Below, piece after piece: positions 5,035 to 11,933 of a DNA stretch of 21,234 bases. Source of the stretch: JBBRMQ01 sp038230775 (GTDB lineage: Bacteria; Acidobacteriota; Thermoanaerobaculia; Gp7-AA8); assembly GCA_038230775.1 (NCBI GenBank), contig JBBRMQ010000050.1, positions 1 through 21,234 of the forward strand, in the 5' to 3' direction. The notes beneath the pieces were generated by a model, which worked only from the letters and a program-made list of their open reading frames with translations, was not told the DNA's origin and made no database searches. A program made the translations under genes and the position numbers. Every line of letters begins with the position of its first letter. Position 1 is the stretch's first letter.

Positions 5035-7607
5035 ACCTCACCCGGATCCCGATCCACGGCTCGCGAAGCCTCATTCTTCGAGCGCTGGTGTTCCGCCCGC
5101 TGGTGCGCGAGAAGCTTCGCACGGTTCTCACGGTTCTCGGCATTTCTGTCGGTGTGGCGGTCGTCGTCGCGATCGCGCTGTCGAACCAGAGCGCGCTGCG
5201 CGCGTTCGGAGAGTCCGTCGACGCGGTCGCCGGTCGTGCGAACTACCAGATCGCCGCGGACGCGCCCATCGACGAGCGACTCCTCCTGAGTCTGCAACCG
5301 TTCTGGCAGCGTGGCGTCCGCTTCGCGCCCGTGATCGACGTCGACGGCATGATCGAGCCGTCGCAGACGCCCGTTCGACTGTTAGGCGTGGACCTCTTGA
5401 GCGACGTTCATTTTCGCGAGTATCGCTACGCGGAAATCGCCACCAGGAGCTATCTCGATCTGATCCAGCCCGATTCGCTGATCGTCCCCGGCTCCTTCGC
5501 CAAACAACACGCACTGCGCCTCGGTTCCCTTGTCACGCTGAACATGCAGGGCCGCACCGCGACGCTCGTCGTGCGCGGGATTCTCGAGCCGCGCGGTCCG
5601 GCAACTGCCTTCAACGGCAGCATCGCGATCGTCGACATCGCAACCGCGCAACGGCAGTTCGGGCTTGCCGGTCAGCTGACGCGGATCGACCTGATCGTTC
5701 CTGACGACGCAACGGCCAACGCCATCCACCGCGTGCTGCCGCCGAACACGCGTCTGGAACGGCCGTCGCGCCGCAATGAACGGGTCGAGAAAATGCTGCG
5801 GGCGTTCCGCGCAAACCTGTACGCGCTGGCCGGGATCGCGCTGCTCGTCGGCATGTTCCTGGTCTACAACACGGTCCTCATCTCGATCCTGCGCCGCCGT
5901 CGCGACGTCGGAATCATCAAGACCCTCGGCGTTTCGCCCGCGCAGGTGTTCGGCGCTTTCCTCATCGAAGGGCTGCTCTTCGGCGTGATCGGATCGATCG
6001 CCGGCGTCGCTCTCGGAAACGCTCTCGCGTACGGCATCCTGCGCATGATCGGACGGACCGTGAATGCGCTCTACGTGACATCCGCGCCGCAGTCGATCGT
6101 GTTGACGCCGGCAATCATCGCCAGTGGCATCGCCGTGGGGATCGTCCTGTCGCTCGTGTCGGCAGTTCAACCGTCGATCGAGGCGGCGCAGGTGCGGCCG
6201 AATCTGCTGATTCGCTCCGGCTTGCAACAGCGCGTGGTGCGTTCCCGCCGCGGCGCGCTGCTCGTGGCAGCAATCGCGGCCTTCGTCGCCGCGGCAGTGT
6301 TCGCTCGTCTGCCGGCGTATGACGGGCTGCCGATCGCCGGCTACGTCTCCGTGCTCCTCGTCGTGTGCGCGTTCTCACTCCTCTCGCCGATGATCATCAC
6401 GGCCGCCGCGCGCATGCTCAAGCCGCTCTTCGGTCATTTCTTCGGAGTGATCGGCGACGTGGCGGCCGCGTCGATTCCGGCATCGCTGCGCCGGACATCG
6501 ATCGCCAGCGCCGCACTCGCGGTGGCCATCGGGATGATGATCGCCGTAGCGCTGATGGTCGGCAGCTTCCGCGAGACCGTGCGCATCTGGGTGCGGCAGA
6601 CGGTGCAATCCGACTTGTGGCTCAGGCCCGCGAAAGGACTCTCCAACGCGGACTCGGCGGCGTTTCCGCCGCAGATCGCCGCCGACCTCGCGCGAGTGCC
6701 GTTCATCGCGGCGTTCGATCGCGTGCGCGGACGCGACCTGGTCTACGAAAACAGCATCATCGCCGTGGGCAGTGGCGACTTCGATGTCGCGCGTCGCTTC
6801 GGCGATCTGCCGATGATCACGCCGCGATCCGCGGCGGACGCGCTGCACACAGCGTTGGCGAGCCGAGGGGTGCTGGTCTCGGAAAGTTTCTCGATCAAGT
6901 TCAACAAGAAACGGGGCGACGTCATCGCCATCCCGACGGCGCGAGGTGTCCAGCGCTTTCCCATCGCCGGAATCTATCGCGACTACTCGAACGATCGCGG
7001 CGTGGTGTTCATGGATCGCTCGTTGTACATCGACGCCTTTCGCGACGACGCGATCAACACGGTGGTCATCTTCCTCAAGAAAGGGACGACACCGGAGCAG
7101 GCCCGCTCCGCGCTCGAGGCGCAGTTCGGCCCGAAGTATCACGCGTTCGCAGTGCTGAACGGCGAGATCCGCGGCGAGGTGATGCGGATCTTCGATCAGA
7201 CTTTCGCCATCACCTACGCACTCCTCGGCGTCGCCATCATCGTGGCTGTGCTCGGCATCATCAACACTCTTTCGGCGCTGATCCTCGAGCGCGAGCGCGA
7301 GCTGGCCCTGTTGCGAATCCTCGGCACCCAGCGCGCGGAGGTGCGGACCATGCTCGTCCTGGAGTCGGCGGTCCTCGGCCTGACATCGACCGTGACCGGC
7401 GTCGCGATGGGGTACGTCCTGTCGCTCATCCTCATCTACGTGATCAACAAGCAGTCCTTCGGCTGGACGATCGAGTTCCACACCCCGGTCCGGCTCGTGG
7501 TGACGTCGCTGGCGGTCACATTCATCGCGTCGATGGTCGCCGGAATCCTCCCTTCGCGACTGGCAGGAAACGTCCAGCTTTCCTCGGCTCTGAAAGGGAA
7601 TGAATGA
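5031..7607 (+). CDS. FtsX/LolCE-family ABC permease, doubled (about 10 TM)
   Basis: An 858-aa inner-membrane permease with a GTG start overlapping the ATPase stop; AAGGA just upstream (5023-5027) serves as ribosome binding site. Predicted TM segments lie near residues 32-51, 263-285, 308-335, 355-385, 407-425, 437-460, 489-511, 727-751, 778-804 and 822-845. Large periplasmic domains (about 52-262 and 512-726) resemble MacB/LolE periplasmic modules. Two FtsX domains are clear, each with the 'R.RE.....LG.....V......E' coupling helix: RRRDVGIIKTLGVSPAQVFG (288-307) and ERERELALLRILGTQRAEVR (753-772). The doubled architecture with 10 TMs matches YbbP/AttG-type permeases encoded as a single chain. 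Probable role: moving lipoproteins, lipids or hydrophobic molecules out of the inner membrane. The substrate is not evident. The 859th codon (TGA) is followed closely by the copper monooxygenase gene. Confidence 0.93.
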   Translation: MNLTRIPIHGSRSLILRALVFRPLVREKLRTVLTVLGISVGVAVVVAIALSNQSALRAFGESVDAVAGRANYQIAADAPIDERLLLSLQPFWQRGVRFAPVIDVDGMIEPSQTPVRLLGVDLLSDVHFREYRYAEIATRSYLDLIQPDSLIVPGSFAKQHALRLGSLVTLNMQGRTATLVVRGILEPRGPATAFNGSIAIVDIATAQRQFGLAGQLTRIDLIVPDDATANAIHRVLPPNTRLERPSRRNERVEKMLRAFRANLYALAGIALLVGMFLVYNTVLISILRRRRDVGIIKTLGVSPAQVFGAFLIEGLLFGVIGSIAGVALGNALAYGILRMIGRTVNALYVTSAPQSIVLTPAIIASGIAVGIVLSLVSAVQPSIEAAQVRPNLLIRSGLQQRVVRSRRGALLVAAIAAFVAAAVFARLPAYDGLPIAGYVSVLLVVCAFSLLSPMIITAAARMLKPLFGHFFGVIGDVAAASIPASLRRTSIASAALAVAIGMMIAVALMVGSFRETVRIWVRQTVQSDLWLRPAKGLSNADSAAFPPQIAADLARVPFIAAFDRVRGRDLVYENSIIAVGSGDFDVARRFGDLPMITPRSAADALHTALASRGVLVSESFSIKFNKKRGDVIAIPTARGVQRFPIAGIYRDYSNDRGVVFMDRSLYIDAFRDDAINTVVIFLKKGTTPEQARSALEAQFGPKYHAFAVLNGEIRGEVMRIFDQTFAITYALLGVAIIVAVLGIINTLSALILERERELALLRILGTQRAEVRTMLVLESAVLGLTSTVTGVAMGYVLSLILIYVINKQSFGWTIEFHTPVRLVVTSLAVTFIASMVAGILPSRLAGNVQLSSALKGNE

Positions 7608-7620
7608 GGAGGGAGGCGTG

Positions 7621-7626
7621 TATCAT
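7621..7626 (+). promoter_or_regulatory. Putative -10 hexamer TATCAT upstream of the copper monooxygenase gene
   Basis: TATCAT ends 12 nt before the ATG at 7639. This supports 7639 rather than 7600 as the start and suggests a promoter separate from the ABC operon, despite the 31-base gap after the permease stop. Confidence 0.4.
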
Positions 7627-7638
7627 CGGGTACCTACC

Positions 7639-8979
7639 ATGCGCAGAGTCGTCCTCGCGGCAGCCCTAGCGATCGCCTTCGTCGGCGCATCGCGTCAGCG
7701 CACGGTGCGCTTCCCGCCGTCGGCGCCGCCGTTGACGGCCACTCCAACATTCAGCAAGGAAGTCGTCCGCGTTTTTCAAGCTCACTGCCAGAGCTGCCAT
7801 CACCCAGGAGACATCGGTCCCTTCTCGCTGATGACGTATGCCGAGACGCGGCCGCACGCGCTCGACATCAGGTACATGACGCAGACGCATCAGATGCCGC
7901 CATGGAAACCGGCAACGGCGTGCACCGAGCTCGCCGAGCCACGCGTGCTCTCGCAGGATGAAATCGACCTGCTCTCGAAGTGGGTGGACGGCGGCGCACC
8001 ACAGGGCAACGTTGCCGACCTTCCAACGCCTTTGCAATTCGACGGTGGCTGGGTGCTCGGCCAGCCGGACCTCGTTCTCGGTAACGCAAAGCCGTACACG
8101 CCGCCGGCAACCGGCGACATGTACCGCTGCTACACGATGCCGACGAATCTCACGTCCGATGCCTACGTTTCTGCGATCGATGTTCGTCCGGGCGATCGCA
8201 ACACCGTGCATCACGTCATCGCCTTCATCGACACCAACGGATCGTCGGCTTCACTCGACGGCCAGGACGGATCTCCCGGCTACCAGTGCTTCGGAGGCCC
8301 CGGTTTCTCGATCACGAGCCTCGATGCCACGACGTTAGGCGGATGGGCGCCCGGTGCCCGGCCGGCCATGCTGCCGGACGGCGTGGCCTTCTCGCTGCCG
8401 AAGAACTCGCGCATCGTCCTGCAAGTTCACTATCACCCACATCTCAACGCGCCCGGTCCGGATCAGACGCAGATCGGCATTTACTACGCGAAGAGCAAGC
8501 CAGCGAAGTTGATGCGCATCCTGCCGCTCATCAACAACACGTTCACCATCCCGCCGAACGACTCGAACTACCGCGTCACCGCGAACTTCACGAATTTCCT
8601 CGCGAACGCGCATCTGTGGCTCATCGCACCGCACATGCATCTTCTCGGGCGCAAGATGGCGGTGACCGCGTCGCTTGCGGGCAAAGCCGACGCATGTCTG
8701 ATCAACATCAACGACTGGGACTTCAACTGGCAGGGCACGTATCGCTACGTAACCCCGCTGGCGCTCCCGATCGGGTCAAAGGTTTCGCTGGAAGCGTTCT
8801 ACGACAATTCGGCCGAGAACATCCGCAACCCGAACTACCCGCCGAAGCCCGTGTCCTGGGGCGAGGCAACGACCGACGAGATGTGCATCGCCTTCCTCGG
8901 CATCACCCTCGACAACGAGAACCTGACTGCCGGCGTGGTCGGAGATGCGAGCTGGTTTCCGAAGTACCCGAACAAATAG
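7639..8979 (+). CDS. Secreted cytochrome c / type II copper monooxygenase (PHM-like) fusion protein
   Basis: A 446-aa exported redox protein. I choose ATG 7639 because it begins a signal peptide (MRRVVLAAALAIAFVGAS) and follows a -10-like hexamer; an in-frame ATG at 7600 overlaps the permease end. In 446-aa numbering, a c-type heme site CQSCH (50-54) opens a short cytochrome domain; HQMPPW (84-89) is the conserved motif that follows it and may supply the axial Met. The C-terminal two-thirds is a PHM/DBM-like copper type II, ascorbate-dependent monooxygenase fold. Both copper sites appear complete: CuH by H191-H192 (VHHVIAF) and H264 (VQVHYHP), CuM by H332 and H334 (PHMHLLG) with M415 (DEMC). 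It should hydroxylate an unknown periplasmic substrate, with the heme perhaps delivering electrons. Eukaryotic PHM acts on peptides; bacterial substrates are largely undefined. Confidence 0.85.
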   Translation: MRRVVLAAALAIAFVGASRQRTVRFPPSAPPLTATPTFSKEVVRVFQAHCQSCHHPGDIGPFSLMTYAETRPHALDIRYMTQTHQMPPWKPATACTELAEPRVLSQDEIDLLSKWVDGGAPQGNVADLPTPLQFDGGWVLGQPDLVLGNAKPYTPPATGDMYRCYTMPTNLTSDAYVSAIDVRPGDRNTVHHVIAFIDTNGSSASLDGQDGSPGYQCFGGPGFSITSLDATTLGGWAPGARPAMLPDGVAFSLPKNSRIVLQVHYHPHLNAPGPDQTQIGIYYAKSKPAKLMRILPLINNTFTIPPNDSNYRVTANFTNFLANAHLWLIAPHMHLLGRKMAVTASLAGKADACLININDWDFNWQGTYRYVTPLALPIGSKVSLEAFYDNSAENIRNPNYPPKPVSWGEATTDEMCIAFLGITLDNENLTAGVVGDASWFPKYPNK

Positions 8980-9011
8980 CGGGCGCTCCTCTCCCGGCAC
9001 GACGCGCTTCT

Positions 9012-10766
9012 TCAATGTTCACGTCTTATCCCGAGAATCGTGAGGATTCGGGGCACGATGTCGGTGGCCTTCACCGTCGCGATCTTGCGGTGGTCGAAAT
9101 CGGGGCCGGCGGCAAGAAAAATGGACTGCAGCCGCGAATCGCCCGCGAATTGGCCGTGGATCCCCGGGCTGACATCGTTGAGGCGGCCTTCTGCCAGAAT
9201 CTTTGTCTCCGCTTCGCCGCGACTGATGCGGGCGCGCACATCCGCCGACAGCGTATTTGGAATCATGTCTTGGGCCGCTGGCTCGAAGCGGGCGCTGACT
9301 CCAAACCCGGTCGCCGCTGTTACGATCAAATCGCCGCTATTCGCGTGATTCAACCCCGCGCGCTTCAATTCAGCCGCAGTCGAGAGGATCGTCAACGCCC
9401 GGCGATGTGTGACTGGGTCCTTGACGTCTGACAGCGCGGCGCGAATCTTCCTCACGGACTCGCTCACCTCGCCTGCGCTCAAACGTCCGCTCGTAAATCG
9501 TTTGCGGGAATTCAAATAGAGATGGGCCGAGGCGCCGCTGGAGATGATTCGGAGGTCGGGGTCGGCGCCGGTGAGGCGATAGCCGGCACGCGCAACGACG
9601 TTGCCCAGGAGAATGGTCGTGTGCGTCGGAACCATGCCGTGGTCGCTGGTGACGATGAAGTCGGTGGAACCATCGTCGGCGTCCAACCACGTGGCGATGA
9701 TTTCGTCGATGGCGACGTAACCTCGCTCCACGAAGGCGGCAAACCGTCTTCGTCGCTCACCGCTCTCGGCACCATAGTCTGCTTGTCGCGGATCGGTCAC
9801 CAGATAACGGTGCTCGAGATTGTCCGCCAGCGGCAGATACACGAGGAGTAAGTCCCAGTCCTTCTTCGTGATCTCGTGGCGGACGGCAGCGCCGATGCGG
9901 CGCGTGAGCAACTCGGCCTCCGTGACGTAGGCTTCCTCCGGCACGTCCCCGGCGGTCACGACGCCGCTGTCCGGCTCACCCGGGAGCGGCCCTGCGGCGC
10001 GAAGGATCTCGTCACGAAAGGAGCGGTCATTCGTCGGCCAGGTGACAGCCTGGCTCAGCATGACGCGCGCTTCACTGCGCAACTCATCCACGCTGATGGC
10101 ATCCACGATCATCGCCGCGGGATCACCGTTTACGGGAAACGCCGAGACACACGGGTTGCCGATTCGCGCTGCACAACGGCCGGTCGGTGTTTCGATCGTC
10201 ACGCCGAGGGAGTCAGCCGTCGCTGACACAGCGACGTCAGCAACTTTGACCTCGCGTGGCTCCCCGAACTTCAACGTCAGAAGGCGTGGAGGAGCGATGC
10301 GCGTCGGGAACTCGAGTGTTTGAGTGCATGTACCGTCGGCTCTGCTGACCGTTGCTCCCGGTGCAGCAATGCAGACCACTCTTTTGCCCGCTTGCTGAAC
10401 GATGTTCCACAGTCGCGGTACGTCTGTCGCGATAGCGAATCCCGAACGAACATTCCCGTCGATGCGGTCCGCGGCGGGCAACGAAACACCGACGATCCCA
10501 TGCTGCGATGGCAGCGAGCCGGAATAGATCGTGGCGTGGCTGACAGGCGTGGAAGCGATGTTTTGCGGGGTCATTCCGTCGGCAAAGCTTCCGGTCGACA
10601 CAATCCGCCCAAAGCCTTTCCGTAGCAGACCGCGGTCGAGCAGTTCGCGCAGAATGACGTTGGAGCCGGCGTCGACGGTAAGCAGGACGACCCGATGTGG
10701 CGTGGCGTCAATCGTCGCGGAATACAACAGCATGGAGACAAACAGACTGCATTGAATCGATCTCAC
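9012..10766 (-). CDS. Secreted type I phosphodiesterase / alkaline phosphatase superfamily protein
   Basis: A 584-aa exported metallo-phosphodiesterase or phosphatase. A GTG start at 10766 gives a short signal peptide (MRSIQCSLFVSMLLYSATIDA). The alkaline-phosphatase-superfamily two-metal site can be traced: D32 (VVLLTVDAG), nucleophile T73 in ASTPVSHATIYSG (the NPP pattern 'P..T.P.H..l.tG'), D315 and H319 (LADNLEHRY), D375-H376 (TSDHGM) and H537 (GIHGQ). This arrangement fits nucleotide pyrophosphatase/phosphodiesterases and related phosphonoacetate hydrolases better than classical PhoA. The segment 100-280 between the nucleophile and the second metal motif is long and holds a beta-rich insert with a Cys pair (C198, C206). 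It lies downstream of the AttH-like gene on the same strand (89-bp gap) and converges with the copper monooxygenase gene 32 bp away. The substrate is unknown. Confidence 0.85.
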   Translation of the reverse strand: MRSIQCSLFVSMLLYSATIDATPHRVVLLTVDAGSNVILRELLDRGLLRKGFGRIVSTGSFADGMTPQNIASTPVSHATIYSGSLPSQHGIVGVSLPAADRIDGNVRSGFAIATDVPRLWNIVQQAGKRVVCIAAPGATVSRADGTCTQTLEFPTRIAPPRLLTLKFGEPREVKVADVAVSATADSLGVTIETPTGRCAARIGNPCVSAFPVNGDPAAMIVDAISVDELRSEARVMLSQAVTWPTNDRSFRDEILRAAGPLPGEPDSGVVTAGDVPEEAYVTEAELLTRRIGAAVRHEITKKDWDLLLVYLPLADNLEHRYLVTDPRQADYGAESGERRRRFAAFVERGYVAIDEIIATWLDADDGSTDFIVTSDHGMVPTHTTILLGNVVARAGYRLTGADPDLRIISSGASAHLYLNSRKRFTSGRLSAGEVSESVRKIRAALSDVKDPVTHRRALTILSTAAELKRAGLNHANSGDLIVTAATGFGVSARFEPAAQDMIPNTLSADVRARISRGEAETKILAEGRLNDVSPGIHGQFAGDSRLQSIFLAAGPDFDHRKIATVKATDIVPRILTILGIRREH

Positions 10767-10773
10767 GACCTAC

Positions 10774-10779
10774 ATGGTA
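10774..10779 (-). promoter_or_regulatory. Putative -10 hexamer TACCAT for the phosphodiesterase gene
   Basis: On the minus strand TACCAT is followed by GTAGGTC and then the GTG start at 10766. It lies in the 89-bp gap (10767-10855) after the AttH-like gene. The gap holds no other feature I recognise. The match is weak, and read-through from the AttH-like gene is equally possible. Confidence 0.25.
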
Positions 10780-10855
10780 ATGAGGTCGGGCCTGCGAGGT
10801 ATTGGACGGTTTCGGACATGTTCCCGAAAATTTCCACAATCGCGATCATGAGAGG

Positions 10856-11908
10856 TCAGGGTGCTCTGAACTTCCGGTCATACCCCGTCATCTCGACGTA
10901 TCCGCTTCCGCTCACCGAGTTGTTGTCGAATGAGCCCGAGACGTCGACGGCGCCTTCCCAGTAGGTCACTCCGGTCGAGCCGCGCGTCACGAGCTCCTGA
11001 TCGCGCATCAGCGGCTTCAGCACCAACTCGACGTGGAACGACGGAAGCGTGATGCGCCAGCCCATCGGGTACGTCGCGCCGCTGGCCTTCGATGTCCAGC
11101 GTCCTGCGGGCGCGATCTGCATCTGATCGCGGCGGATGTGGATGACCGAGCCGTCGCTCGTGATCAGCGATCCGGAGGACGTCACGTCGGCCGTGCCGTC
11201 GCGGCGGCGGATCTGATAGAGCATCAGCTCCGTGTCGTTGTCGAGCTGCACCGAGAACCAGTCCCACCCCTGCTGATTCTCGCGAAGGTTCGCGCTTCCG
11301 AACTCGTGGTCCATCCACGCCAGGCCCGTGCAGCGCTGGCGATTGATCGAGCCGGTGACGTCGAGCCGCGTCATCGAGTAGTAGTGCGACGCGTAGCCGA
11401 CGCCTTCCGCCTTGACGCTGATGCCGTTCTCACCATGCACGGCGGGCGGCTTCCGCGCGCGCATCACGAGATCGATCGTGTCGCCGCCGTTGAACGCCAC
11501 CACACGCCACGACCCGTCGGAAATGGCCCGCGCGCTCCAACCTTCGTTGAACACATCGAGGATCCCCGTGGCGGCGCCGGCGGTGAAGGGCGATTGGCGG
11601 TTGAGCTTCTCGGCGTAGCGGAACTTCTGTCCGTCGATGTCGCTGATGGCGAAGTGCGCCATCGCGACGTTCTTCAGATCCCAGGCATTGGGAGCCTGCG
11701 GGTCGCGCCCTTCGACACCGACACGGAAGAACGTGACTTCGAATCCGTATCGATGCCCGCTTTCCGTCCGTAAATGTCCCGTGTAGTACCACCACTCGGT
11801 GCGGTACTCCTGGTGCGAGCCGTGATCGCGGGGAAACTGGAAGTCGTATCCGGGCAGCGCGGGAACGAAGGCCGCTTGCAGAAATGCGAAAAGGATCGCC
11901 GTGGTCAC
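10856..11908 (-). CDS. AttH / CrtC-like lipocalin-fold secreted protein (predicted secreted hydrolase family, COG5621)
   Basis: A 350-aa exported protein; a GTG start at 11908 gives a short hydrophobic signal (MTTAILFAFLQAAFVPA). It has the full set of family motifs: FPRDHGSHQEYRTEWWYYTG (25-44), FFRVGV (60-65), GYASHYYSMTRL (171-182), WMDHEFGS (198-205), GWDWFSVQLDNDTELMLYQI (214-233) and YWEGAVDVSG (316-325), ending in GYVEMTGY. The fold is a pair of lipocalin-like barrels, as in carotenoid 1,2-hydratase (CrtC) and Agrobacterium AttH. No carotenoid genes are nearby, so the AttH-type reading is preferred. Members are often encoded with a LolD-like ATPase and an FtsX permease. Here such a pair sits at 4324-7607 on the other strand, separated by two genes. 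It is divergent from the cyclic-nucleotide protein gene with a 25-bp gap. Confidence 0.9.
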   Translation of the reverse strand: MTTAILFAFLQAAFVPALPGYDFQFPRDHGSHQEYRTEWWYYTGHLRTESGHRYGFEVTFFRVGVEGRDPQAPNAWDLKNVAMAHFAISDIDGQKFRYAEKLNRQSPFTAGAATGILDVFNEGWSARAISDGSWRVVAFNGGDTIDLVMRARKPPAVHGENGISVKAEGVGYASHYYSMTRLDVTGSINRQRCTGLAWMDHEFGSANLRENQQGWDWFSVQLDNDTELMLYQIRRRDGTADVTSSGSLITSDGSVIHIRRDQMQIAPAGRWTSKASGATYPMGWRITLPSFHVELVLKPLMRDQELVTRGSTGVTYWEGAVDVSGSFDNNSVSGSGYVEMTGYDRKFRAP

Positions 11909-11916
11909 TTCAAACC

Positions 11917-11923
11917 TATAATA
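11917..11923. promoter_or_regulatory. Putative bidirectional promoter core (TATAAT + / TATTAT -)
   Basis: The 25-bp gap between divergent starts 11908 and 11934 contains TATAATA. On the plus strand TATAAT (11917-11922), a perfect -10 consensus, lies 11 nt before ATG 11934. On the minus strand TATTAT (11923-11918) lies 9 nt before GTG 11908. Two overlapping -10 elements in one AT island suggest symmetric divergent transcription with near-leaderless mRNAs. No -35 consensus was found at 16-18 bp spacing on the plus strand. Confidence 0.5.
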
Positions 11924-11933
11924 ACGACGTCCG

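Noticed and set aside
6365..7603. 412-aa plus-strand frame overlapping the permease
   Set aside because: Arg-rich out-of-frame translation; the permease frame has continuous TM segments and FtsX motifs.
8980..9011. Terminator between the copper monooxygenase and phosphodiesterase genes
   Set aside because: Only a 4-bp stem (CGGG/CCCG) is visible in the 32-bp gap, too weak to call.
10856..11908. Carotenoid 1,2-hydratase (CrtC)
   Set aside because: The CrtC family shares the fold, but there is no carotenoid gene nearby and the motifs match the AttH/COG5621 group equally or better.
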